Under the pieces are notes generated by a model. The model was not told the DNA's origin. It searched no databases and saw nothing but the letters and a program-made list of their open reading frames with translations. This document shows positions 1 to 9,248 of a stretch of 64,000 bases of DNA, piece after piece. The position numbers were made by a program, and so were the translations under genes. The number at the start of each line of letters is the position of its first letter. Within the stretch, counting starts at the first letter, position 1. Source of the DNA: Acinetobacter albensis (GTDB lineage: Bacteria; Pseudomonadota; Gammaproteobacteria; Pseudomonadales; Moraxellaceae). The stretch covers positions 62,001 through 126,000 of the forward strand of contig NZ_FMBK01000005.1 of NCBI RefSeq assembly GCF_900095025.1, read 5' to 3'.

Positions 1-287
1 AAATAAGTGTTAACTTTCATATAAGTTGAATCACAGTGTATTCATTTATTGATCAAGTTTTACTGATAAATTTTGATTAAGGTATTGATATTTTTGATAA
101 AAGACACTTCATTCAATATTTAGAATAATAATTGTTCCATTGATTTAGTATTTAATTGAAAATATTCCATCAGATGCCCATATATAACATAAAGTAGCAA
201 CGCAGACAGAGTGTGAAAGTTATCGTATGATCGAACTCTTACACAGACCAATGTGCTGGCTTAATAATTACAGGATTAGGACATTAT
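1..287. other. Intergenic region upstream of pepN
   Basis: AT-rich stretch with no open frame that looks coding on either strand. It should carry the pepN promoter, but I could not pick one convincing -35/-10 pair. A purine-rich AGGATTAGGAC lies just before the pepN ATG and can serve as its ribosome binding site. Whatever gene lies to the left is outside the window. Confidence 0.5.
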
Positions 288-2897
288 ATGAATATCGCGG
301 CGAACCCAGTGGTTGAAGCAGATCAAACTGTTTATTTAAAAGACTATGAAAAACCTTCTTTTTTGGTTGATTCAATTAATCTAGATATTCAAGTTCATTC
401 AGATTATACCCAAGTAAACACCACATTGATCATGCAGCGCCAAACTTCAGGGGATTTGGTACTGCTAGGCCGTGATCTTGAATTAAAATCAATTCTATTA
501 AACGGTACAATTCTGTCTGAAAGTGAATATACACTCGATGCTGAACAATTAGTGATTTCCAATGCACCAGATCATGTCATTTTAGAAACCAAAGTTATTA
601 TTCATCCTGAGAGCAATACGCAACTTGAAGGTTTGTATCAAGCAGGCAGTGATTTATTTGTCACTCAAAATGAACCTGAAGGTTTTCGTAAAATTACCTT
701 TTATCCAGATCGTCCAGATGTCCTGTCTGTATTTACCACGCGGGTTGAAGCGGACAAAAAATTTCCAGTGCTTTTGGCCAATGGCAACTTAATGGAAGCA
801 GGTGAGGTCGGTGAAGGCCGCCATTATACGATTTGGGAAGATCCTACTCATAAACCAAGTTATTTATTTGCTTGTGTCATTGGCGATTTAGCTGTTCTGA
901 AAGATTCATACGTGACATCAGAAGGCCGTAATGTTGCACTCGAAATTTATGCGGTCGAAAAAGATATTCCAAAATGTCATATTGCAATGGAAGCGTTAAA
1001 ACACTCCATGCGTTGGGACGAAGAACATTATGGTCGTCCTTATGACTTGGACAATTATATGATTGTTGCGACCAGCCAATTCAATATGGGCGCTATGGAA
1101 AATAAAGGTTTAAATATCTTTAATACCTCTTGCGTACTTGCGGACGAAGAATACACAACGGATGCTGCAATCATGCGTGTTCAATCTGTGATTGCACATG
1201 AGTATTTCCATAACTGGACAGGGAATCGGATTACCTGCCGTGACTGGTTCCAATTGTGCTTAAAAGAAGGCTTGACTGTTTTTCGTGATCAATCTTTCTC
1301 GGAAGATTTACAATCGGCTGCGGTACAGCGGATTGATGATGTCGCAGTTTTAAAAGCTCATCAGTTCCCAGAAGATTCAGGTCCACTTTCACATCCGCCA
1401 CGCCCAGACCATTTTGTTGAAATTAATAACTTTTATACGGCAACCGTATATGAAAAAGGTGCGGAAATTAACCGCATGATGGCAACTTTACTGGGCAAAG
1501 AAAAATTCCGTAAAGGCACTGACGAATATTTCCAGTGTCATGATGGTCAAGCCGTGACGGTTGAAGATTGGGTGTCTGCATTGACAGCAGGTTCAGGTAT
1601 CGATTTATCTGCATTTCTAATTTGGTATAACCAGCCGGGTACTCCAAAACTTGAAGCAAATGGAGAATATGATGCTGGCAAACAAACTTATCGTTTAAGC
1701 TTTAAACAATCTTTAAAAGCCCATCCTAAATATCCAAATTTGAAAGCTGTGCCGATTCCGATTGCGCTTGCCTTGTTTAATGCCGAAACAGGTGAGCAAT
1801 ATACTTTGCAGTCTGAAGCATTATTCGAAAATACAGTTAAAGATGGCATGTATTTATTTGATCAAAATGAAGCAACTATCGAGTTTAGCGGTATTACGGC
1901 AAAACCTGTGGTGTCTTTATTACGTAACTTTTCTGCACCTGTAAATCTAGATTTTAATTATTCAGATGAGGAATTGGCCTTTTTAATTCAATTTGAAACC
2001 AATGGTTTTAATCAATGGCAAGCGACTCAAACTTTGCTTGAACGTATATTGTTGCAGGGTCATGACGCCAATATTTATGTGCAAGCCATTAAAAACACCT
2101 TGCCAGATTTGGTAGAAAAAGATCCGCTCTTGGCTTCACGTTTATTTGATGTTCCTACAGAAGGTTACTTGGGCAGCCGAATTGACTGTGACTATTCACC
2201 GATAGTGATTCAGGAACAGCGTGATGCATTAATCTATACTTTGGCACATGCATTAGGCTCCTTCTGCCAAGAGACTTATTTAAGTTTAGATCCAGATTTG
2301 CAGAAAGAATTTTCCCAAGCGATGGGAGTACGTGCTTTAAAAAATATCATGTTAAATATGATGGCGCGTCAAGGCGATATCGCTGCATTTGAATTGGCTT
2401 TTGAACAGTACAAAAATACAGGCAATATGTCTGAACGTTTGGGTGCATTGAAAGTCTTGGTGTGGAATGATGCGCCACAAGCCAGCGATGCGCTAGCTGA
2501 TTTTTATAATCGCTTTAAAGATGAAGCATTGTCACTTGATCAGTGGTTTATGGTACAAGCCGCTCATCCTAAAGCCACTGTAGAAAGTATTCATTATTTA
2601 ACTTCACATCCTGACTATGATTTGACGACACCAAATCGTATTCGTGCAGTCAGTGGCGGTTTAAATACTCATCCTGTCAATACATGGAGTTTTGGTGTAC
2701 AGCATTTTATTGACTTGGCAAAATATTTAGATGAAAAAAATCCAATTGTGGGATCTCGCTTATTACAAGTGCTTTCACGTTGGTACACTTTGGCTGAGCC
2801 ACAACGTACACAGGTGAAAACAGCACTTGAGGCTTTAAAATCTCAAGTAAAATCTAAAAATGTTGTAGAAACTTTAAATAGTATGCTGAGCGTTTAA
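288..2897 (+). CDS. pepN: Aminopeptidase N (M1 family zinc metallopeptidase)
   Basis: Cytoplasmic exopeptidase that removes N-terminal residues from peptides during protein turnover. The 869-residue length matches gamma-proteobacterial PepN (about 870). Visible landmarks are the GAMEN substrate-anchoring motif at residues 268-272, the zinc motif HEYFH at 304-308 (two His ligands and the catalytic Glu) and the third zinc ligand Glu327 in LKEG. The N-terminal beta domain, catalytic domain and long helical C-terminal domain are all present, with no frameshift. It is a single gene: a strong hairpin terminator follows about 75 bases after the stop, and the next gene has its own leader. No export signal is visible. 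Confidence 0.97.
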   Translation: MNIAANPVVEADQTVYLKDYEKPSFLVDSINLDIQVHSDYTQVNTTLIMQRQTSGDLVLLGRDLELKSILLNGTILSESEYTLDAEQLVISNAPDHVILETKVIIHPESNTQLEGLYQAGSDLFVTQNEPEGFRKITFYPDRPDVLSVFTTRVEADKKFPVLLANGNLMEAGEVGEGRHYTIWEDPTHKPSYLFACVIGDLAVLKDSYVTSEGRNVALEIYAVEKDIPKCHIAMEALKHSMRWDEEHYGRPYDLDNYMIVATSQFNMGAMENKGLNIFNTSCVLADEEYTTDAAIMRVQSVIAHEYFHNWTGNRITCRDWFQLCLKEGLTVFRDQSFSEDLQSAAVQRIDDVAVLKAHQFPEDSGPLSHPPRPDHFVEINNFYTATVYEKGAEINRMMATLLGKEKFRKGTDEYFQCHDGQAVTVEDWVSALTAGSGIDLSAFLIWYNQPGTPKLEANGEYDAGKQTYRLSFKQSLKAHPKYPNLKAVPIPIALALFNAETGEQYTLQSEALFENTVKDGMYLFDQNEATIEFSGITAKPVVSLLRNFSAPVNLDFNYSDEELAFLIQFETNGFNQWQATQTLLERILLQGHDANIYVQAIKNTLPDLVEKDPLLASRLFDVPTEGYLGSRIDCDYSPIVIQEQRDALIYTLAHALGSFCQETYLSLDPDLQKEFSQAMGVRALKNIMLNMMARQGDIAAFELAFEQYKNTGNMSERLGALKVLVWNDAPQASDALADFYNRFKDEALSLDQWFMVQAAHPKATVESIHYLTSHPDYDLTTPNRIRAVSGGLNTHPVNTWSFGVQHFIDLAKYLDEKNPIVGSRLLQVLSRWYTLAEPQRTQVKTALEALKSQVKSKNVVETLNSMLSV

Positions 2898-2972
2898 TAC
2901 CCTTACAGGCACTATTGATATTTATAAATAGCCTCTGCTTCGAGCTTAAAACGATCAATAGGGTCAAGTGTG

Positions 2973-3000
2973 AAAAAGGATGTCTAAAGGCATCCTTTTT
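2973..3000 (+). terminator. Rho-independent terminator after pepN
   Basis: Ten-base-pair perfect stem (AAAAAGGATG with CATCCTTTTT, loop of 8) ending in a T run, about 75 bases past the pepN stop. Confidence 0.8.
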
Positions 3001-3062
3001 TATTTGACAATATTAATTGTCACTAATAAGATAATCCAGATAAATAAAATAAGACAGTAAAA

Positions 3063-3749
3063 ATGGAATTAAAAACAATTGCCTTACCCAACCGTGAAAT
3101 CGAAGTAGAAGTTTATACTCCGACATCTGGTTCAGAAAAAGCGCCTGCAATTTTATTGCTGCACGAATTAACGGGCTTGCTTGATATCTATCGTGAAGAT
3201 GCCCAAGATTTGGTAGATCGAGGTTATTTAGTATATGTTCCAAATTTATTTAATGGTGGCGCCGTTAAATACTGCATTCGTGCCATGGTATTTAAAGCGG
3301 GGCGAACTAATGCAGCGGACAATGAAGGAAATCAGGAAATTCACGCTCTTTTAGATGCACTAAAAGTTGATCCAAGATCAAATGGTCGTTTGGGAATGTT
3401 AGGGCAGTGTTTGACGGGTGGATATGTGATTCAAATGGCGAAACGTGAAGATATGCTTGCGCCAGTTTTATATCATCATTCTTTGGGTATTGAAGGCGCA
3501 GGTGTGCCAGAGCAAGATCATTTAGATGAGATTCGAATTCTTCAAGGACATTGGTCTTCATTCGATCCATTTTGTCCAGTAAGTAAGGGTAATAAACTGA
3601 TTCAAGAGCTCGGTGATCGAGTAGAGGCGTACACTTATAACATGCCACATGGCTTCCGTAGTACTAGCCGAAGTTTAGCGGGAGCAAAATTAGTGTGGCA
3701 ACGTACAGTAGATTTTTTTGATCGTGAATTAAAGCAAAATATGGATTAA
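3063..3749 (+). CDS. Dienelactone hydrolase family protein
   Basis: Alpha/beta-hydrolase of 228 residues, the usual size for the dienelactone hydrolase family. The nucleophile elbow reads GQCLTGG with Cys116 as the likely nucleophile, as in true dienelactone hydrolases, and a candidate catalytic His is in MPHGFRS (His196). A strand followed by LLLHELTGL near residue 30 fits the oxyanion region. True family members open the lactone ring of dienelactone in chlorocatechol breakdown, but no other catechol gene is nearby, so the substrate here is unknown. It stands alone between two terminator-like hairpins. The ribosome binding site is weak. Confidence 0.85.
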   Translation: MELKTIALPNREIEVEVYTPTSGSEKAPAILLLHELTGLLDIYREDAQDLVDRGYLVYVPNLFNGGAVKYCIRAMVFKAGRTNAADNEGNQEIHALLDALKVDPRSNGRLGMLGQCLTGGYVIQMAKREDMLAPVLYHHSLGIEGAGVPEQDHLDEIRILQGHWSSFDPFCPVSKGNKLIQELGDRVEAYTYNMPHGFRSTSRSLAGAKLVWQRTVDFFDRELKQNMD

Positions 3750-3895
3750 AGCTCAGCCTTAAAAGATTTAGAAAATAAAATTTACGCTGTCCTGGTTAAA
3801 ATGGTATTTAGACAAATCACTAGATAGTTTATATTTTAATTGATAATTCACATAAAATATTCAATTCGTCACATTCTTGCGTTAAGGTACTCAAC

Positions 3896-3922
3896 AAAAA
3901 GCTCATTAAGAATGCGCTTTTT
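3896..3922 (+). terminator. Hairpin with T run between the hydrolase and the small ORF
   Basis: AAAAAGC and CATT arms pair with AATG and GCTTTTT (one mismatch, 3-base loop), followed by a T stretch. It lies about 150 bases past the dienelactone hydrolase stop, so it may end that transcript or a short untranslated RNA. Confidence 0.5.
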
Positions 3923-3979
3923 TATTTAACAGATCTAAATAGCCAATCTGTTAACTGAGTTTAAGTGTGGAGGTGGATG

Positions 3980-4192
3980 ATGTTGGTTAAAATTGAAGAT
4001 GGTTTTTATTTAAATTCACAGCATATTATTGCAGTTCGTATTTCTAAAAATATCACTGATGGATGTTTTATGGTTGGTGTCGAATATACACCTCACAATA
4101 TTCAAGCGCTGGGTATATATCAAAAAACTTTTGCAAACAAAATTGAAGCAGAAATTTATTTACAAAATTTACATCAGCAAATTTCAAAATAA
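3980..4192 (+). CDS. Small hypothetical protein (70 aa)
   Basis: I do not recognise this protein. It starts MLVKIEDGFYLN and reads as a short soluble beta-rich chain with aromatic residues and no membrane segment or metal motif. A strong GGAGG at 3969-3973 sets the start at the ATG at 3980 (or 3977), not at the GTG further upstream at 3965. The good ribosome binding site and even codon use suggest a real gene. The short gap to the USP terminator beyond it suggests a one-gene transcript. Confidence 0.6.
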   Translation: MLVKIEDGFYLNSQHIIAVRISKNITDGCFMVGVEYTPHNIQALGIYQKTFANKIEAEIYLQNLHQQISK

Positions 4193-4319
4193 ATGTGAAA
4201 TTAAACGAGAATCTGCATGTATTTGTTTAATGAAATATTGTAGTCAACATGGTCATGAATGAAAAATTTATACCATTTGATTGAAATAAAGACTTTTAAA
4301 CTGTTTGACCTAAGTATTT

Positions 4320-4345
4320 AAAAGTCCCTAAATTTAGGGACTTTT
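4320..4345. terminator. Bidirectional terminator between small ORF and USP gene
   Basis: Perfect palindrome AAAAGTCCCTAAA / TTTAGGGACTTTT with A and T flanks, placed between convergent genes. It can stop transcription from both sides. Confidence 0.8.
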
Positions 4346-4352
4346 AAATGAG

Positions 4353-4796
4353 TTAAACTTTAATAATTAGTACGGGGATAGGTGATTGGGTCAGTACCGC
4401 TTGCGCTACACTGCCTAAAATGAGCTTTTTAAACCCTGTACGTCCGTGTGAACCCATAATAATTAAGTCTGCTCCCACTTCATCCGCAACATGAATAATA
4501 CCTTCAGCAGGTGATATACCACGAATCACTTTAGTATCAACATTTATACCATCACGAATAAAAGATTGTTTGGTGTCAGCTAAACGTAATTGTGCATTTT
4601 GTTCAGCCTGCATAAAATAATCTGTGATGGCTGGGGCAACTTTATAAAAATCGACCCCAACAAATGGGTCTACAGCAATCACACTCGTGATGGTGACCTG
4701 ACAGTTTAAGGTTTTTGCTAAAATTAACGCTTGTTCAACAGCTGCATAAGAAATTGGAGATTCATCTACTGGAACTAATATGTGTCTATAAGTCAT
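4353..4796 (-). CDS. Universal stress protein (UspA family), copy 1
   Basis: Soluble 147-residue protein with a single Usp domain. It opens YRHILVPVDESP, and near the C terminus has GSHGRTGFKKLILGS, which is the G-2x-G-9x-G-S nucleotide-binding pattern of ATP-binding Usp proteins. Family members help cells survive starvation and stress, usually as dimers; the exact role is not known for most. The next gene upstream on the same strand (4921-5364) is a clear paralogue of the same length. The gap between them is about 125 bases, so they may be separate transcripts. Confidence 0.93.
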   Translation of the reverse strand: MTYRHILVPVDESPISYAAVEQALILAKTLNCQVTITSVIAVDPFVGVDFYKVAPAITDYFMQAEQNAQLRLADTKQSFIRDGINVDTKVIRGISPAEGIIHVADEVGADLIIMGSHGRTGFKKLILGSVAQAVLTQSPIPVLIIKV

Positions 4797-4920
4797 GATG
4801 TTATCCTTATGTGTAGTGTTGAGTTAAATATTTAAAGTCATTTAAATCATGAAGAGCCGATTTAATTGAAATTTATGCACACAATCGAAAAATTCTATAT
4901 TAAATCGATATATACATACT

Positions 4921-5364
4921 TTATTCTTTAACAATTAATACAGGCAGTTTAGTTCCTTGTAAAACATCTTGCGCAAAACTACCCAATAAAAACTTTTGGA
5001 AACCTTTGCGACCATGAGAGCCGATGACAATCAAATCAGTGTTTAATTTTTCTGCAGTTTCGATAATGCCTTTTTCAGAAACTTCACCTTTCACAATTTC
5101 AATATTGGCATTCACACCATTTTCACTGGCGATGATTTGCGCTTCTTTTAACGATTTTTCGGCATTTGCATAAGCTTGCACGAAATATTCTTTCATGATT
5201 GGAGACGGATAGTAAAAGTCTGCATTTACAAATGGGTCTTCACTGACAAGACTAATCAGTGTTAATTGACTATTAAACGCTTGAGCCAACTGTGCGGCTT
5301 TTTTAACAGCAGATAATGAAATTTCTGAACCGTCCACAGGGACTAAAATATTTTGATAAGACAT
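4921..5364 (-). CDS. Universal stress protein (UspA family), copy 2
   Basis: 147 residues, same architecture and length as the neighbouring Usp gene: start YQNILVPVDGSE and C-terminal GSHGRKGFQKFLLGS with the G-2x-G-9x-G-S ATP-binding pattern. The two look like a tandem duplication that has since diverged through most of the chain. A purine-rich AAGGAAGAA precedes the ATG. The likely role is a cytoplasmic stress-survival protein; partner and trigger cannot be read from the sequence. Confidence 0.93.
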   Translation of the reverse strand: MSYQNILVPVDGSEISLSAVKKAAQLAQAFNSQLTLISLVSEDPFVNADFYYPSPIMKEYFVQAYANAEKSLKEAQIIASENGVNANIEIVKGEVSEKGIIETAEKLNTDLIVIGSHGRKGFQKFLLGSFAQDVLQGTKLPVLIVKE

Positions 5365-5684
5365 AAGAATTCTTCCTTTGGTTTATTGTATAGCTATTAT
5401 TTATTCATAGCACATTGTGTATAAATGTTCAATTTAGTATCTGAAAAATTGTTTTAAAATTCATAAAATTAATAGTGATAATCAAAATGATTAGATTGTT
5501 TTATAATGATTAATTTAAAAGTGTAAATAAGCATAAGAGCTTGTATGTCGTAATGAAGTGAGATTAAAAATATCTTTGCTTGAGTCTATTAATTGGATGT
5601 TAAATTTTATAAAAATATAGAATACATAGCCGAATAAAATAGATACGATAGACTCTTATGGTATCGATTTTTGAATGGTTCAAT

Positions 5685-6029
5685 ATGAATGCAATTTTCA
5701 TTGCTTATGGTTTACTTGCTTTGGCTATTATTTCTGAAGTGACCGGTTCAACTTTTTTAGTCAAATCTGAAGGTTTTACTCGATTAGGCCCAAGTCTTTT
5801 GGTTGTAATTTTCTATATCATTTCTTTTTATCTTTTATCTCAGGTTATCAAAACGATTCCTTTGGGGATTGCTTATGCAATTTGGGGTGGTGTGGGTATT
5901 GTTTTGACGGCTTTTATTGGTTTTTTGATCTTTCGTCAAAATCTCGATATTCCCGCTGTAATTGGAATTATCATGATTGTCGGTGGTGTCATTGTGATGA
6001 ATGTTTTTTCCAAATCTGTAGGTCATTGA
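5685..6029 (+). CDS. EmrE-like small multidrug resistance (SMR) transporter
   Basis: Four-helix inner-membrane drug/proton antiporter, working as a dimer. The chain closely follows EmrE: a first helix with the essential Glu in AIISEVTGS, then KSEGFTRLGPS, then GIAYAIWGGVGIV in helix 3. From the ATG at 5685 it is 114 residues, near EmrE's 110; the upstream ATG at 5658 would add nine residues absent from the family, so I prefer the internal one, though neither has a strong ribosome binding site. It probably exports quaternary ammonium compounds or other lipophilic cations. Its similarity is to EmrE type rather than to AbeS-type sequences. It is a single gene. Confidence 0.9.
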   Translation: MNAIFIAYGLLALAIISEVTGSTFLVKSEGFTRLGPSLLVVIFYIISFYLLSQVIKTIPLGIAYAIWGGVGIVLTAFIGFLIFRQNLDIPAVIGIIMIVGGVIVMNVFSKSVGH

Positions 6030-6118
6030 ATTTAAATGCTGCCAAACCGATTGTTTGAATAATTATTGATAAAAAATTATACAGCACAATAAGAACACTG
6101 TAATGGGTTGACACCTTA

Positions 6119-6158
6119 ACGCTTTATTCTAAATTTGAACGGTTTATTCTAAATTTGA
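6119..6158. repeat. 20-bp tandem duplication at the 3' end of benE
   Basis: Two adjacent 20-base units, ACGCTTTATTCTAAATTTGA and ACGGTTTATTCTAAATTTGA, identical at 19 of 20 positions. Because 20 is not a multiple of three, the duplication shifts the frame and moves the stop codon, changing the tail to NRSNLE. Confidence 0.9.
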
Positions 6159-7308
6159 GAAACATAGAGACGATTAATCCAAATAATAATCCCCAAAAAG
6201 CTGAACCAATTCCAAAAAACTGTATACCTGATGCGCTGAATAAAAAAGTCATTAAAGCTGCTTCGCGTTCATTAGCATCATTAAAAGCTAAAGCAATGTT
6301 ATGACTGATCGTGCCGAATAATGCAATTCCCGCCAAGGCAACAATAAATATTTTTGGAAATGACATTAATAAACTGGTTAATGTCGCGGCAAAAACACCC
6401 ATCACGATATAAAAAAAACCACAGCTCATCCCTGCGATATAACGTTTTTTAGGATCAGGATGGACTTGGTTGTCAAGACTTACAGCAGCACTAATTGCTG
6501 CAATATTGACGCTATAGCAACCAAAAGGTGCAAGCAGGGTTTGTACAGCACCGGTCCAACCAATCAATTGATTGACATGCGGTTGATAACCATAACTCTT
6601 GATCATGGCAATTCCAGGCAAATATTGTGATGCCATATTAATGACAAAGAGAGGCAGGGCTAAGCCAAAAAGTGCTGACCACGTAAATTCAGGTGTGATC
6701 CATACAGGTTGTGCGACGTGCCATTCTAAAACAGGTGGATGAAACTCCATAAAGATTGGACACAGGACCAGACCTGCAACGACTGTAATGACAATGCTAT
6801 AACGTGGCGATAATCGCTTGGATAGAATATAGGCGGTGAGCAATGAAAATATAAATCCCCAGTCATTTTGCATGCTCGCAAAAAGTGCAATTCCAAACTT
6901 GAGTAATACGCCAGCTAACATGGCACTGGTTAGACTTTGCGGAATATATGATAAAACTTTTTGAAAAATACCTGAAAAACCTAAAATTGCAGTGAGTAAA
7001 CCTGAAATTAAAAATGCCCCTACAGCCTCATACAAATTATAGCCGCTTCCTGTGGCTAAAATGAGCGCAAGTCCTGCGGTAGACCATGATGTTGCAACGG
7101 GATACTTAAATTTCCAAGATAAAATTAAACCGGAAAGCCCAATACCTAAACCTAAAGCCCAAAACCAAGATGTAATTTGTGCTGGAGTGGCGCCTAAAAC
7201 TTGGGCTGCTTGAATGACCAAGACTGCAGAAACACTAATGCCAATTAAAAAAGTAATAAAACCGGCAAATACAGCAGGAACCGAGAAGTCTTGAAGAAAT
7301 TTTTGCAT
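6124..7308 (-). CDS. benE: BenE family carrier (benzoate/H+ symporter type)
   Basis: Inner-membrane protein of 394 residues with about 11-12 hydrophobic segments. The opening PAVFAGFITFLIGISVS and the GLALILATG and FGCYSVNIAAISAA stretches fit the BenE benzoate transporter family. Family members import benzoate with protons, but no ben or cat genes are in the window, so the substrate is a guess. The C terminus has been rewritten by a 20-bp tandem duplication: the two copies (6119-6138 and 6139-6158) differ at one base, and without the second copy the protein would end a few residues earlier. The LysE-type gene on the same strand ends about 140 bases upstream. Confidence 0.85.
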   Translation of the reverse strand: MQKFLQDFSVPAVFAGFITFLIGISVSAVLVIQAAQVLGATPAQITSWFWALGLGIGLSGLILSWKFKYPVATSWSTAGLALILATGSGYNLYEAVGAFLISGLLTAILGFSGIFQKVLSYIPQSLTSAMLAGVLLKFGIALFASMQNDWGFIFSLLTAYILSKRLSPRYSIVITVVAGLVLCPIFMEFHPPVLEWHVAQPVWITPEFTWSALFGLALPLFVINMASQYLPGIAMIKSYGYQPHVNQLIGWTGAVQTLLAPFGCYSVNIAAISAAVSLDNQVHPDPKKRYIAGMSCGFFYIVMGVFAATLTSLLMSFPKIFIVALAGIALFGTISHNIALAFNDANEREAALMTFLFSASGIQFFGIGSAFWGLLFGLIVSMFLKFRINRSNLE

Positions 7309-7444
7309 AAAGCCTTTGCTAAAAATATTGAGTAATGATTGAAAAGCGTTATAAGCATACGCCTTTCTTTTTTAAGCGAAAAGAGATTACTAAAAGAAAA
7401 TGTTGAATTTAACTATACTTAAGTACTTATAAAAAATATATATT

Positions 7445-8104
7445 TTATAAAGTGGAGGTTGCCAGTTTTAAACCAAAACCACAAAATAAAATACCGACTG
7501 CTGCTACACAAGATGCAGTAACTTTATAACGATAAGTAAAATAAGCTGAAAGTTTCGCTCCTGAAAAAATAAGCAAGGTGAGGTAACTCATACTGATGAT
7601 TTGTAGAATAATAGCCAGTGCAGTAAAAGTAAGAGCAGGATAGGGATAGTGTGGATCGATAAATTGCACGAAAAATGATAAATAAAATAAGATGGCTTTA
7701 GGGTTTAATATGCTAATCGTTAAGGCCGTTTTGAAGGGTTGGAGTTGCTGAATAGTTGCATTAGCACGTAATCTTTCTTTTTTTGAATGTGAAGCAGACC
7801 AAGTATGATATGCCGCAATTAATAACTTAATGCCTAAATAGCTTAAGTAGAGCGCACCTACAATTTTAAGTAAGATAAACAACCACGGAAATGCATGTAG
7901 TAGTGAAGCAGCTCCAAATGCAGTGAGTAAAATAAGAATTAGATCACCCGTATATACACCGAATGCGCCTTTATATCCGGCGTTAATGCCGAAACGCGAG
8001 GCAATAGACATCACGTACAAAGAGTTTGGACCAGGCAATAAAATGATTAAAGTAGTCCCAATAATATAAGTCGTAAGATCTGTTATACCAAACACTGGAC
8101 ACAC
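7445..8104 (-). CDS. LysE/RhtB family amino-acid exporter
   Basis: Inner-membrane exporter of 219 residues with about six hydrophobic segments. The signature LLPGPNSLYVM near residue 25 and YLSYLGIKLL near residue 90 are typical of LysE/RhtB proteins, closest in feel to LeuE. Members export amino acids or related small molecules; the actual substrate cannot be told from sequence. A terminator hairpin separates it from tal upstream, so it is probably transcribed alone. Confidence 0.9.
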   Translation of the reverse strand: MCPVFGITDLTTYIIGTTLIILLPGPNSLYVMSIASRFGINAGYKGAFGVYTGDLILILLTAFGAASLLHAFPWLFILLKIVGALYLSYLGIKLLIAAYHTWSASHSKKERLRANATIQQLQPFKTALTISILNPKAILFYLSFFVQFIDPHYPYPALTFTALAIILQIISMSYLTLLIFSGAKLSAYFTYRYKVTASCVAAVGILFCGFGLKLATSTL

Positions 8105-8114
8105 TCAAAAAATA

Positions 8115-8153
8115 AAAAAGCCGACGTGTTTACTATAACAAAATCGGCTTTTT
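8115..8153 (-). terminator. Terminator after tal
   Basis: AAAAAGCCGA pairs with TCGGCTTTTT across a 19-base loop, between the tal stop and the LysE-type gene. On the minus strand it ends in a T run. Confidence 0.7.
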
Positions 8154-8173
8154 AAATGCGGCAATATAAAATG

Positions 8174-9160
8174 CTAAGCTTTTATTTCAGCATCTAAACC
8201 AAACGATTGGCGTAGTAGAGTATTTAGTTGTTCACGTGCTTTAATAAATCCATCAATTCCAGATTGTAAAAGCTGTGCAGACATTAAATCATGTTCAACT
8301 TGCTGTTTAAATGTGTGCTTATCTAGGGGCACAATTTCATGTTGCTGTATTTGATTCTGATCTGAATTTAACTGACAAATGACTTCGCGATGGTCATTTT
8401 CCAACGCGTCCAATAGACTTGGAGATACAGTTAATAAATCACAACCAGCCAAACCTAAAACTTGTTCAACACTGCGGAAGCTTGCGCCCATAATTTCAGT
8501 TTTGATGCTGTGTTGTTTATAGAATTGGTAAATTTTCTTGACCGATAACACACCTGGATCTTGATCTATCGAATAATGATCAACATTTTCCGATTTTTTG
8601 TACCAATCTAAAATACGTCCTACAAATGGTGAAATAAGCGTCACATTGGCTTCTGCACAGGCTTGTGCTTGGTGTAAACCAAACAATAGCGTCATATTCG
8701 TGTGAATGTCTTCAGCTTCCAAGGCTTTGGCCGCCTGTATGCCTTCCCAAGTAGATGCAATTTTAATTAAAATACGATTTTGCGCGATGCCATAATTTTG
8801 ATATAAAGCCAGTAATTCTTTTGCCTTGGCAATCGTAGCTTCAGTATCGTAAGACAGCGCAGCGTCTACTTCAGTTGAAACACGGCCTTCAATTAGGTTT
8901 AAGATTTCAACACCGAACTTGACCGTAAGAATATCAATAGTACGTTCAATTAAAAGATCATCACGATAACCTTCTGACTTGGCTTGCTCAAATGCAGTTT
9001 CAATCAGTTCTTTGTTCTCTGGCTGATTTGCTGCTGCAGTAATAAGCGAAGGATTGGTTGTGGCATCTAGAGGACGAAATTTTTCAATGGCTGAAAGATC
9101 ACTGCTATCAGCGACAATAGTGGTTAAATTTTTTAATTGATCTAAGGCGGATTGATTCAT
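8174..9160 (-). CDS. tal: Transaldolase
   Basis: Cytoplasmic enzyme of the non-oxidative pentose phosphate pathway that moves a dihydroxyacetone unit between sugar phosphates. It has 328 residues, slightly longer than E. coli TalB (317). Visible motifs are DATTNPSLI near residue 32 and RILIKIASTWEG near residue 130, which holds the Schiff-base lysine, followed by TLLFGLHQAQACAEA and SPFVGRILDWY. This is the long (TalA/TalB) subfamily and not the short fructose-6-phosphate aldolase-like one. Many Acinetobacter lack a complete Embden-Meyerhof glycolysis, so it may serve mainly for ribose and erythrose phosphate supply. Confidence 0.96.
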   Translation of the reverse strand: MNQSALDQLKNLTTIVADSSDLSAIEKFRPLDATTNPSLITAAANQPENKELIETAFEQAKSEGYRDDLLIERTIDILTVKFGVEILNLIEGRVSTEVDAALSYDTEATIAKAKELLALYQNYGIAQNRILIKIASTWEGIQAAKALEAEDIHTNMTLLFGLHQAQACAEANVTLISPFVGRILDWYKKSENVDHYSIDQDPGVLSVKKIYQFYKQHSIKTEIMGASFRSVEQVLGLAGCDLLTVSPSLLDALENDHREVICQLNSDQNQIQQHEIVPLDKHTFKQQVEHDLMSAQLLQSGIDGFIKAREQLNTLLRQSFGLDAEIKA

Positions 9161-9248
9161 TGATATCTGGTTCTTAAAGTTATTTCCCGTACATTTGTTA
9201 TATCACAATCTGCTTTTTTCCCAAGTATAAAGCAGGTATAACAACGCG

